Origin: Alkalinema sp. CACIAM 70d
Lineage (GTDB): Bacteria > Cyanobacteriota > Cyanobacteriia > Leptolyngbyales > Leptolyngbyaceae
Assembly (NCBI GenBank): GCA_002148405.1
Contig: MUGG01000118.1
Coordinates: forward strand, 1-64,000
Length of the DNA: 64,000 bases
Reading direction: 5' to 3'
Shown: piece by piece, positions 8,590 through 16,294 of the stretch
Position numbering within the stretch: the stretch's first letter is position 1
Layout: each line of letters begins with the position of its first letter
Program-made: the position numbers and the translations under genes
Notes under the pieces: model-generated
What the model was told of the DNA's origin: nothing
Databases searched by the model: none
The model's input: the letters and a program-made list of their open reading frames with translations, nothing else

Positions 8590-8994
8590 ATGAAAGCTTT
8601 TGCTAAGGTTAGTCGGCAGCTGGTTGTTGCAGCAGTTGCAGTAATTTTAGTTGTTGGCAGCTTCTTCTTCAGTGCTGCTTCTGCTGAAGCCGCTAACGTG
8701 ACGGTGAAGATGGGGACAACCAAAGGTCTGGTATTTGAACCTGCTGTTGCTAACATCAAACCCGGTGACACGGTAACTTGGGAAGTTGGGCAATTGCCTC
8801 CCCATAATGTGCAATTTGATAAAGTTCCCGGTGGAGACAGCGCACTTGCTGCTTCTCTTTCCCATAAGTCTTTGGAGGGTGCTGGAAAGAGTTTTTCCGT
8901 GACTTTCCCGTCTGATGCACCCGCAGGTGAATATAGCTATTTCTGTATGCCTCACCGGGGCGCAGGCATGGTTGGTAAAGTTGTTGTCAGCTAA
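8590..8994 (+). CDS. petE: Plastocyanin
   Basis: Blue copper protein that carries electrons from cytochrome b6f to photosystem I (or the terminal oxidase) in the thylakoid lumen. A 34-residue signal peptide (ending SAEA) precedes a mature protein of 100 residues. The type-1 copper ligands are visible as H72 (PPHNV), C119, H122 and M127 (CMPHRGAGM). GAGGG sits six bases before the ATG. It neighbours petJ, which encodes the functional substitute cytochrome c6. In many cyanobacteria copper decides which of the two is made. A clear terminator ends the transcript. Confidence 0.98.
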   Translation: MKAFAKVSRQLVVAAVAVILVVGSFFFSAASAEAANVTVKMGTTKGLVFEPAVANIKPGDTVTWEVGQLPPHNVQFDKVPGGDSALAASLSHKSLEGAGKSFSVTFPSDAPAGEYSYFCMPHRGAGMVGKVVVS

Positions 8995-9120
8995 TTGAAG
9001 AACAGAGTTCTATCAGCTACTTCCTTGATGGAAGTTCTTTAGATGAACTCGGTTAGCGCTAGGCACAACATAACATCGTTGAAGAATTGAGTTAGACATT
9101 CAACAATCGATGTAAACAGT

Positions 9121-9151
9121 AGGAGATGTTAGTCAATAGCATCTCCTTTTT
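9121..9151 (+). terminator. Rho-independent terminator after petE
   Basis: AGGAGATG (9121-9128) pairs with CATCTCCT (9140-9147) across an 11-base loop, followed by a T-run (9147-9151). It ends the petE transcript, so petJ needs its own promoter. Confidence 0.85.
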
Positions 9152-9258
9152 AATTTTGAATTTGAGTAGAAGAGCTTGAAGTTATAGGCAGATCTCTAGG
9201 CAGCATACACGAGTTGGTATAGTGGTGTTGTGAATTTTCGGGTTCTGGGAGAAAGGCT

Positions 9259-9750
9259 GTGAGACTGTTGAAAAGACTGATCACGATCGTGCTTGCCGTG
9301 GGGTGTTTCAGTCTTAGTTGGCCGTTGTCCACACCCGCTGCAATGGTTTCTCCTACTCCATCGCCAAAACCATCCGCCAGCCCCACTTCATCCGCGCCCC
9401 CCCTAGGCCAAAGAATTTTCAATGCCAATTGCTCAGCCTGTCATATTGGCGGCAATAACGTGATTCTGGCGGAAAAAAATCTCCATCTCGATACCCTACA
9501 GAAGTACGAAATGGATTCGATCGTGGCGATTAAAAATCAAGTTATCCACGGCAAAAACGCCATGCCTGCCTTTTCCGATAATTTGACCCTAGAAGAAATA
9601 GAAGCGGTTGCTCGCTATGTCCTTAGTCAAGCAGCCCAGGACTGGAAAGATAGCTCGATCGACCTGCAATCGCTACAAATGGCGAGTTCACGGGAAAAGG
9701 ATAGGGAAAAGCCAAGTACTACTGGAAAAACCAACGCCGTTGGCTCTTAG
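9259..9750 (+). CDS. petJ: Cytochrome c6, extended form
   Basis: Soluble lumenal c-type cytochrome that can replace plastocyanin. The core matches cytochrome c6: NANCSACHIGGNNVI with heme C58/C61/H62, and QVIHGKNAMPAF with M102 as the axial ligand, then VARYVLSQA. Start is GTG at 9259, with GGGAG eight bases upstream; no ATG is in frame nearby. Unusual parts are a Ser/Pro-rich linker of about 20 residues between the signal peptide and the heme domain, and a hydrophilic C-terminal tail of about 35 residues after the last helix. Its last 32 bases overlap the convergent DUF1997 gene. A c6-like paralogue with another role is possible. Confidence 0.88.
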   Translation: MRLLKRLITIVLAVGCFSLSWPLSTPAAMVSPTPSPKPSASPTSSAPPLGQRIFNANCSACHIGGNNVILAEKNLHLDTLQKYEMDSIVAIKNQVIHGKNAMPAFSDNLTLEEIEAVARYVLSQAAQDWKDSSIDLQSLQMASSREKDREKPSTTGKTNAVGS

Positions 9751-10387
9751 GCATCGTCAAGTTGTAGGTGCTATGAAAATCGGTCTGAACCTTGTGGGTC
9801 AATCGTCGAGACACTTGGCGAATAATTTGGTCGAGCAAGTGCTCACCTGTTGCCTGAATTAATGATTTTGGCAAGGCTTGGATAAATTTGGGAAATTGAA
9901 TCTGTACCGTCAGATCCAAATGCCATTGCACGCGGGTCATTTTGGATACACTGTCTTCCAATCCGTCTTCTAATCCATCCATCTCGCTGGGGTCGTGCTC
10001 CACTAATTCCATGGAAGCTTTGAAATCTACGTCATAGCCAGGTGCCACAAACCCTGGAACTGGAATGGTTTCGATACGATACACACCTGCGTCCTGAGGC
10101 AATAGATCGAGACCAATTTTGGGTTCAATTTCATAGCCCAGTGCACCGTAATGCCCAATTGTTAAGATGTAGCCCGTACTACCGATCGGATCCGCTGTCA
10201 TCGGTTGGGCACAGCGGCGAAACCACTCTGAATGATTGTCTAAATAGCTAGCCACCATGGCTGCATCGGCATACATTTCCATGCAGTCCACAAAAATTGT
10301 CTGGAACTTAGTGGTTGGCTCAACAGTTGGCTCGGCCACGATATCGACAAAGGAATCAAAAGTGCGATCATTCGGCTGGGCTTGCAT
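9719..10387 (-). CDS. DUF1997 family protein
   Basis: Conserved cyanobacterial/chloroplast protein of unknown function, 222 residues. Recognised by the segments YLDNHSEWFRRCAQPM, GYEIEPKIGLDLLPQD and VYRIETIPVPGF, typical of DUF1997. No signal peptide or membrane segment is seen, so it is probably cytosolic or peripheral. An acidic stretch (EDGLEDS) is inserted in the middle. Its 3' end overlaps the petJ 3' end by 32 bases, an unusual tail-to-tail arrangement that could allow antisense interaction. No function is assigned. Confidence 0.85.
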   Translation of the reverse strand: MQAQPNDRTFDSFVDIVAEPTVEPTTKFQTIFVDCMEMYADAAMVASYLDNHSEWFRRCAQPMTADPIGSTGYILTIGHYGALGYEIEPKIGLDLLPQDAGVYRIETIPVPGFVAPGYDVDFKASMELVEHDPSEMDGLEDGLEDSVSKMTRVQWHLDLTVQIQFPKFIQALPKSLIQATGEHLLDQIIRQVSRRLTHKVQTDFHSTYNLTMPKSQRRWFFQ

Positions 10388-10735
10388 AATCAGTTCCGCT
10401 CAGGACAAATCGTCGGGGCAGCAACAAGATTCTCCTAGACGCGATCGATAACCTCGATCGTCTGAGGTGACTTCTTGGAGGGTCACTCATTACATCTAGA
10501 ATTGCATGACGCTAATTATGCACTTTGCAAGCAACATAACCAGTGGGTCTCAACTATCCTAGCGGCTGCCTTACCGGGTACGCTACCAGCATAACTTGGT
10601 GAATTCCGCAACGAAGTTGGAGAAATCACCGAAAAACAACCTCAAGAATTCCTGCGGTATCTTGGAAATCGGTGAGATTGCCATACTAAATCAAGATCGC
10701 CATATTAGCAGAGGAAATTAGTTAGAGGGATGGGT
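10388..10735. other. Divergent intergenic region
   Basis: About 350 bases between the DUF1997 gene and the NAD(P)-binding gene, holding both promoters. I see no RNA gene, terminator or repeat. The only candidate site is a GAGGG ribosome-binding sequence (10725-10729) before the downstream ATG. Confidence 0.4.
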
Positions 10736-11395
10736 ATGAAGGCATTCGTTGCAGGAGCCACAGGAGAAACAGGCCGACGCATTGTCCAGCAACTGGTCGA
10801 TCGCGGTATTCCTGTGCGGGCATTGGTGCGAGATGTGGAAAAAGCAAAAACAATCTTGCCTGCTTCGGTAGAGGTAGTAACGGGGGATGTGCTGCAAGCA
10901 AGCACATTGGCAGCGGCGATCGGAGATGCCACGGCAATTTTTTGTGCAACCGGGGCAAAGCCAAGTTTGGATCCCACTCAGCCTTACTTAGTAGACTTTG
11001 AAGGCACGAAAAATTTAGTCAATGCCGCCAAATCCCAAGGGATTGAGCATTTCGTTCTGGTTACCTCCCTTTGCGTGTCCAAGCTTTTGCATCCGTTAAA
11101 TTTATTCTGGGCCATTCTCGTTTGGAAAAAGTGGGCTGAGGAATACCTTCAACGCAGCGGCTTGACCTACACGATCGTGCGTCCCGGCGGGCTGAAAAAC
11201 GAGGACAACAGCGATGCAATTGTGATGTCCAATGCGGATACCTTGTTCGAAGGAAGTATTCCCCGCACTAAGGTGGCTCAGGTCTGTGTAGAAGCGGCTC
11301 TGGCGACAGACGCCAAAAATAAAGTCGTGGAAATTGTGGCAAAACCCGATGCACCGCACAAGTCCTTCGGAGAGTTGTTTAGCGCGATCGGGTAA
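10736..11395 (+). CDS. NAD(P)-binding atypical SDR family protein (NmrA/Tic62-like)
   Basis: Rossmann-fold protein of the atypical short-chain dehydrogenase group. The N-terminus FVAGATGETGRRIV is the GxxGxxG dinucleotide-binding loop. ALVRDVEKA and VVTGDVLQ follow the usual order, and TIVRPGGLKNE closes the core. The classical YxxxK catalytic pair is not evident, so it may bind NAD(P) without ordinary dehydrogenase activity. I start at the second ATG (10736) because GAGGG is six bases upstream; the ATG at 10730 is only two residues longer. Substrate unknown. Confidence 0.85.
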   Translation: MKAFVAGATGETGRRIVQQLVDRGIPVRALVRDVEKAKTILPASVEVVTGDVLQASTLAAAIGDATAIFCATGAKPSLDPTQPYLVDFEGTKNLVNAAKSQGIEHFVLVTSLCVSKLLHPLNLFWAILVWKKWAEEYLQRSGLTYTIVRPGGLKNEDNSDAIVMSNADTLFEGSIPRTKVAQVCVEAALATDAKNKVVEIVAKPDAPHKSFGELFSAIG

Positions 11396-11427
11396 TTCTA
11401 ACGGTTCCGCCTGGTTCTAAACCGCTT

Positions 11428-11844
11428 CTAGATCAAAAAGCGATCGAGGGCTGCTTTCAGCTCATCAATCTCGGCTTCAATATCCCCTTCTTTGGCTGCA
11501 CGGGCAATGCACTCCGTCAAATGTTCATCCAAAATGATCCGACCGACTCGATCTAGGGCACCCCGTACCGCTGCAATTTGTACCAGGACATCCGGACAAG
11601 AGCGATTTTCTTGCAGCATGGTTTTGATACCCCGAATATGTCCCTCAATGCGAGATAGACGATTAACTAACTTTCGGGTTGATTCTTCGCTATGAATATG
11701 GCTATGGGAATGACTATGGGAATGGTTAGGGCTGTGGGAATGGCTATGGGAATGATCAGAGTTATGGGCGGGGGCACTAGGATGATGAACGTAGGGGGAA
11801 GGCAGTAATGAATCGTGAGAAGAAGAACGGTCAGTTTGGGTCAT
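11428..11844 (-). CDS. CsoR/InrS-family metal-sensing repressor
   Basis: Small all-helical DNA-binding repressor released from DNA by Ni(II) or Cu(I). The 138-residue protein matches InrS/CsoR (DUF156): LVNRLSRIEGHIRGIKTM, then C83 in RSCPDVL, H108 and C112 in DEHLTECIA, the metal site. The N-terminus is a His-Ser tail (residues about 31-52) which may add a ligand or buffer metal, as the N-terminal His does in InrS. I start at the ATG at 11844, preceded by AAAGGA; a start at 11967 is open but would run through a palindrome that looks like its operator. No metal exporter is adjacent. Ni versus Cu cannot be decided from sequence; InrS-like Ni sensing is favoured. Confidence 0.87.
   Translation of the reverse strand: MTQTDRSSSHDSLLPSPYVHHPSAPAHNSDHSHSHSHSPNHSHSHSHSHIHSEESTRKLVNRLSRIEGHIRGIKTMLQENRSCPDVLVQIAAVRGALDRVGRIILDEHLTECIARAAKEGDIEAEIDELKAALDRFLI
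11689..11754. repeat. In-frame 12-bp repeats encoding the His-Ser tail
   Basis: Three 12-base units (GCTATGAATATG, GCTATGGGAATG, ACTATGGGAATG), six bases GTTAGG, then two more units (GCTGTGGGAATG, GCTATGGGAATG). On the coding strand each gives His-Ser-His-Ser. The layout of 12-mers broken by a 6-mer is the same as in birA. Confidence 0.85.
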
Positions 11845-11908
11845 CGATCCTTTGAAGTTGGCTGGATTTATCCTCTTAGTGTAGTGCGATCGTCTCAGCA
11901 TAGGCTGT

Positions 11909-11922
11909 TCACCTATGGGTGA
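11909..11922. promoter_or_regulatory. Candidate operator of the metal sensor
   Basis: TCACCTATGGGTGA is a 14-bp near-perfect palindrome (one non-pairing position) about 65 bases upstream of the sensor start. CsoR-family operators are GC-rich inverted repeats in the promoter of their own gene or of an exporter gene, so autoregulation is plausible. Confidence 0.4.
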
Positions 11923-12005
11923 GGCGATCGCGACTTCTGGCCAATTCGGGTGGGATTCAGCCTTCAAAAATACTTATAAAAAACTGCTTGTAAAAAATAA
12001 TGCTC

Positions 12006-12052
12006 ATAAAAAAACCTCTGGCTTCGTCACACCATGCACGATCGCAGAGGTT
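12006..12052 (-). terminator. Possible terminator, minus strand
   Basis: On the minus strand AACCTCTG (12052-12045) pairs with CAGAGGTT (12020-12013) across a 24-base loop, followed by seven T. It lies about 215 bases after the membrane-protein gene ending at 12265 and before the metal sensor. The 210 bases between hairpin and stop show no gene. Confidence 0.45.
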
Positions 12053-12264
12053 ATTGAATGCAGTGTTTTCCAACAGTTACCAAGTGACTAACCTGGTAAG
12101 GGCGCATTCTAACGTGATTCCTGATCCACGGGCCTCATCAGTAGTGCACTTTTTGAAAATGCTTTTCTAAACGGGCGATCGCAGATCATGAATGGTGCAT
12201 CCTTAATTTTGTGTATTGATCGTGATATGGATCATGAGCTAGCCGAACCAGATGCAGGAATCGT

Positions 12265-12903
12265 TTAACGATCGATGGGAGGCTTACTGGAAGGTGAAGA
12301 AAATTGGGCCGCTGGGGATTTGCCCTGCGTCTCCTGCCAGTAAAAATAGCCATTCCAGCCTGCTGCGGCAATAAACAACAGTAACGATAGCCAATAGCCG
12401 ATCTCATAGGTTGTGCCAATCATATTTTCCAGCCCTAGGTTGGCACCGTTACCATTGCCTGATTTTTTCAGTTGATCAGCTAGGCCGCCGTCAATTCCTA
12501 ACTTAAGAAACAGTAAGAGCACGGCTCCCAACCCGCCGATCGCAGCCTGGATCAAGAGCTGCTGCTGGACTGCCACAAAGCCAACAGCCACTCCGGCACA
12601 GGCCACAGCAAAAACCACCCCCGCTAGGACATTGCCTGGAACTGACTCTCCCTTCTTACTCGCTCGATTCGCTGAGCTTGGATTAGGGGAACTAGGTTGA
12701 GAAGGATTCGGTGTGCTGAGGGCATCCCAATTCGGGGTTGCAATTTTCTTCCCAGTGGCCACCTCGAACCCCGTCATCTTCACTAAAGGAATTTCCTGCC
12801 CTGGGCCTTTACAGGAAATAGTGACAAACGGCATGAAAAAGCAGATTAAAACTAAGGCAAAGAGAGCCGGAGAGACTTTGGTCAGTGGGTTTTTGAGGGC
12901 CAT
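12265..12903 (-). CDS. Conserved hypothetical membrane protein
   Basis: Membrane protein of 212 residues with no function I recognise. One hydrophobic helix near the N-terminus (about 10-30) ends in the motif SCKGPGQE, followed by VKMTGFEVATGKK. Then comes a Pro/Ser/Asn-rich loop (65-85), two or three hydrophobic helices (about 90-150), and a last helix near 170-190. Proteins with an N-terminal helix followed by SCxG and a TG-x-E segment recur in bacteria, usually unannotated. The C-terminus is Ser/Pro-rich. It is divergent from the HtrA-type protease. Confidence 0.75.
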   Translation of the reverse strand: MALKNPLTKVSPALFALVLICFFMPFVTISCKGPGQEIPLVKMTGFEVATGKKIATPNWDALSTPNPSQPSSPNPSSANRASKKGESVPGNVLAGVVFAVACAGVAVGFVAVQQQLLIQAAIGGLGAVLLLFLKLGIDGGLADQLKKSGNGNGANLGLENMIGTTYEIGYWLSLLLFIAAAGWNGYFYWQETQGKSPAAQFSSPSSKPPIDR

Positions 12904-13336
12904 AAAATCCTGTGATCAATGTTTGTGATCAATGTATCGACCTCAAGTTGAAGTCTTTTGCTTAATTTGCCTCGATCGTACGGGTTCTGAACAAAAAGCC
13001 AGAAAAGTTTATGCCATCTAGGCGCGGTTCAACCCCTGCGATTGACTTTTGTGACATCGAACAAGCGATCAAGAACAATCTCTAACAACCCGCCTTAATC
13101 AAGAGATTTAGCAACGAGATTTAATGACAAGACTAAAAGTGAGTTTTCCGAACTACCCGATACTCGGTGAACCTGCCAGAATGGGCATAGGGTTGGGGGT
13201 CGATCGCAGGATGGTCGATTGCGTATGGCCGCTCAAGGGAGGCTGTATTGGCTGTATTGATTCAGGCTTTCGATCTTTATGTCGATCCGCATGTCGATCC
13301 GTGTTGATTCGATCTCTGTGTCGATAAGTGTCTAAG
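12904..13336. other. Divergent intergenic region with short tandem duplications
   Basis: About 430 bases. It holds three pairs of adjacent near-identical units: TGTGATCAATGTT twice (12911-12936), GGCTGTATT twice (13241-13258) and ATGTCGATCCGC/ATGTCGATCCGT (13279-13302). No gene or RNA is evident. A long open frame on the minus strand from 14061 into this region is a shadow of the protease gene. Confidence 0.7.
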
Positions 13337-14614
13337 ATGTCTATGCAATTCGTAAAGTCCCATCGGTTATTGCGTGCCGTTCGATCGCTGCTCTTAGTGG
13401 GCTTAGTTTGGTTTTCTTCCCTAGGAAGTTGGATTCTACCAGCCCAAGCAGCCTCAGACTTAGCCATCTCCCGAGCTGACAGTGGGGTCGCTGCTGAACG
13501 GAGTGCAACCAACCAGAGTGCGCCTGATCCGTCGATCGCGAAGCCGTCGATTGCTAAGTTAGAACCCAGCTTGCGGGAACCTAAACCGATCGAACGAGGG
13601 AGCTTTGTGGCAGCAGCCGTGCGGCGCGTGGGCGATGCTGTGGTTCGCATTGACACTGAAAAAACGATTACCCGTCGAGCTATTCCGGATCCAATGTTTG
13701 AGGATCCCTTTTTTCGCCGCTTTTTTGGGGATGAGCTATTAGCCCCTCGGGAAGAATTATTGCGGGGCCAAGGTTCGGGTTTCCTGATTGATAAGTCTGG
13801 CGTGATCCTGACTAATTCCCATGTTGTCAATGGTGCAGATAAGGTAACGGTAACCCTGAAGGATGGTCGCAAATTGGAAGGTCGGGTCAAAGGCGTTGAT
13901 CCCGTCACCGATTTAGCCGTTGTCAAAATTGAAGGTGGCAATTTACCCGTTGCTCCCTTAGGGGATTCTGGTGAAATCCAAGTGGGTGATTGGGCGATCG
14001 CGGTGGGTAATCCCTTGGGCTTGGATAATACGGTGACCCTGGGGATCGTCAGTACGCTCAAACGATCGAGTGCCCAAGTAGGTATGACAGATAAGCGACT
14101 GGAGTTTATTCAAACCGATGCGGCAATTAATCCGGGAAATTCCGGTGGTCCCTTGGTGAACGATCGGGGCGAAGTGATTGGGATTAATACCGCCATTCGT
14201 GCGGATGCCATGGGCATTGGTTTTGCGATTCCTATCAACAAAGCGAAGGAGTTGAAAGACCAACTGGCGCGGGGCGAAAAGATTCGCCATCCTTATCTAG
14301 GGGTACAAATGACGACCCTGACTCCAGAACTGGCTCGGAAAAACAATGATGATCCCAACGCTGTTTTCTTGGTTCCGGAAGTTAACGGTGTGATTGTTGT
14401 GAAAGTGATGCCCGGCACCCCTGCGGCCAAAGCGGGTATCCGGCGAGGGGATGTGATTACTGCAATTGATGGGCAGCCGGTGCGATCGGCGGAAAATCTT
14501 CAAGAAGTCGTCGAAAACAGTCGCTTAGGGCAATCTCTGAAAGTGGAGATTCAGCGGGGCAACCAGACCCAACAACTCACGGTCAAGACAGGAGAATTGC
14601 AGGAAACCGCCTAA
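13337..14614 (+). CDS. HtrA/Deg-family serine protease with PDZ domain
   Basis: Envelope protease/chaperone of the Deg family (cyanobacterial HhoA, HhoB, HtrA). A signal peptide or anchor is followed by a trypsin-like domain. The catalytic triad is visible as H162 (TNSHVV), D192 (VTDLAVV) and S269 (NPGNSGGPL), counted from the ATG at 13337. One PDZ domain (about 320-410) follows, with [11 protein letters not shown] single PDZ matches HhoA-type proteins. The start is uncertain: GTG 13328, ATG 13337 and ATG 13343 are all in frame, and none has a clear ribosome site. A terminator follows the gene. Confidence 0.92.
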   Translation: MSMQFVKSHRLLRAVRSLLLVGLVWFSSLGSWILPAQAASDLAISRADSGVAAERSATNQSAPDPSIAKPSIAKLEPSLREPKPIERGSFVAAAVRRVGDAVVRIDTEKTITRRAIPDPMFEDPFFRRFFGDELLAPREELLRGQGSGFLIDKSGVILTNSHVVNGADKVTVTLKDGRKLEGRVKGVDPVTDLAVVKIEGGNLPVAPLGDSGEIQVGDWAIAVGNPLGLDNTVTLGIVSTLKRSSAQVGMTDKRLEFIQTDAAINPGNSGGPLVNDRGEVIGINTAIRADAMGIGFAIPINKAKELKDQLARGEKIRHPYLGVQMTTLTPELARKNNDDPNAVFLVPEVNGVIVVKVMPGTPAAKAGIRRGDVITAIDGQPVRSAENLQEVVENSRLGQSLKVEIQRGNQTQQLTVKTGELQETA

Positions 14615-14683
14615 GCTTGACCTGAGCCCGATTCTGTTCAGACTGACTGGCGCAAGAGGTCTGCTTTCTGCGTAATATAAATG

Positions 14684-14717
14684 AATGCCCTCACCCTTAT
14701 GGCTGGGGCATTTTTGT
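14684..14717 (+). terminator. Rho-independent terminator after the HtrA-type gene
   Basis: AATGCCC (14684-14690) pairs with GGGCATT (14706-14712), then a T-rich tract follows. It lies in a 303-base gap (14615-14917) before argF in which I see nothing else except the argF ribosome site GAGGTGGGG. Confidence 0.8.
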
Positions 14718-14917
14718 TTTTAATTTTTTGACTAGGTCTCGTGTTGCATCCCCAAGTTAGTGGCTCTGAGGGAGACTGAACCTGTTGATTGTCTGTGCAT
14801 GGAATGACCTATGAAGTTGATGGCCGACTGAGATCGCGGGTTCAGATTGCGATTTCCTGTTAGCTGGTTTGTTAATCTGTCGATTTTGATTGTGAATGCA
14901 GTCTACCGAGGTGGGGC

Positions 14918-15856
14918 ATGGGTGGTTTAAGCGGTTTAAAAGGTCGGGATATTTTGAGTTTGGCGGATCTTAGTCCAGCCGAGATTCAGGATGTGGTAAA
15001 TCTCGCGATCGCGCTCAAGGCTGGGACGATCAATCCTCGTTTCCAAGGAAAAATTCCAACCCTGGGTTTACTGTTCTATAAGGCATCAACCCGGACGCGC
15101 GTCAGCTTCTCTACGGCGATGTTTCAATTGGGGGGACAGGTCTTAGATCTCAATGTCAATGTGACACAAATTGGCCGAGGTGAGCCTTTAGAAGATACGG
15201 CACGGGTGCTCGATCGCTACCTTGACGCGCTCGCCATTCGTACCTTTGCCCAAGCCGATCTAGAAATTTTCGCCCAGCATGCCAAGATTCCCATCATTAA
15301 TGCACTGACGGATTTAGAGCATCCCTGTCAGATCTTGGCGGATTTGCAAACGATTCAGGAAACCTTTGGTACGTTATCCGGTCTGACTTTGACCTATCTA
15401 GGGGATGGGAATAATGTGGCCCATTCTCTCTTATTAGGCTGTGCCTCCGTAGGCATGAATATTCGGATTGCCACCCCTACCGACTACCAACCCGCCCCAG
15501 AAATTGTCCAACAAGCAGAGGCATTGGCAGCGGGGCGATCGGAAGTTGTATTGACCCAAGACCCGATCGCCGCAGTCACAGGTGCCCATGTTCTCTACAC
15601 CGATGTGTGGGCCAGTATGGGCCAAGAAGCTGAAGCTGATTCTCGAATTCCCATTTTTCAGCCGTTCCAAATCAATGAGGCGCTGTTGAAGCAAGCGGAT
15701 TCCAGCGCGATCGTCCTACATTGTCTACCAGCCCACCGGGGAGAAGAAATTACCCATGAAGTGATGGAAGGGCCCCAATCTCGGTTGTGGGATCAGGCGG
15801 AAAATCGGATGCATGCTCAAAAGGCATTGTTGGCTAGCTTATTTGGGTTGGTCTAG
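14918..15856 (+). CDS. argF: Ornithine carbamoyltransferase
   Basis: Converts ornithine and carbamoyl phosphate to citrulline in arginine synthesis. The carbamoyl-phosphate loop STRTR (S57-R61), the HPCQILADLQT motif and the ornithine-site HCLPAHRGEEIT are all present. The 312-residue length is normal for a catabolic/anabolic monomer. GAGGTGGGG immediately precedes the ATG. It is a single gene with no arginine-pathway neighbours. Confidence 0.97.
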   Translation: MGGLSGLKGRDILSLADLSPAEIQDVVNLAIALKAGTINPRFQGKIPTLGLLFYKASTRTRVSFSTAMFQLGGQVLDLNVNVTQIGRGEPLEDTARVLDRYLDALAIRTFAQADLEIFAQHAKIPIINALTDLEHPCQILADLQTIQETFGTLSGLTLTYLGDGNNVAHSLLLGCASVGMNIRIATPTDYQPAPEIVQQAEALAAGRSEVVLTQDPIAAVTGAHVLYTDVWASMGQEAEADSRIPIFQPFQINEALLKQADSSAIVLHCLPAHRGEEITHEVMEGPQSRLWDQAENRMHAQKALLASLFGLV

Positions 15857-16294
15857 TTTGGGGTGGTGAGGGAATCCTGATCTGGAAGCTGTTGTTTAGC
15901 CTGTGAACTGCCGCCAAGGCCCATCTCAACCAAGGCTGGCTGATCTTAGTTGGGGATCTCCGTATGTAAGATCCTGTCAGTTGAGTGAAGCTATGAAGGC
16001 TTGCGTGATCGTGAGCAAATTGTCTTGGACAGCTTATTTTGGACAGCTTGTCTAAGTTGCATCCGCAGAGCTTACTTAATCATTGCCCAAAATAATTTGA
16101 GGGGCTGAGAGGGGAGCACGCGGCATTGCCTCTAGGAAATTTACAAACTTCATTCCTATGCTCGTTGAGGGCGATGGTGTCAATCCGTTATCAGTTTGTC
16201 TATCTATTTGTTTCAGCGGCTTGTTGCAGTGGCTGGATATCTCACTAGACATCTGTGGGAAAGTTCTCTGAATTTATCTAAATAACCCTATCTT
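15857..16294. other. Intergenic region between argF and the M1 peptidase
   Basis: About 440 bases. I see no gene, RNA, strong hairpin or repeat. It must hold the promoter of the peptidase; no convincing boxes are visible. Confidence 0.4.

Noticed and set aside
13153..14061. Minus-strand open frame of 302 codons opposite the HtrA-type gene
   Set aside because: It is antisense to a gene with an intact catalytic triad, has no family likeness and is Ser/Arg/Thr-rich, as expected for a shadow frame.
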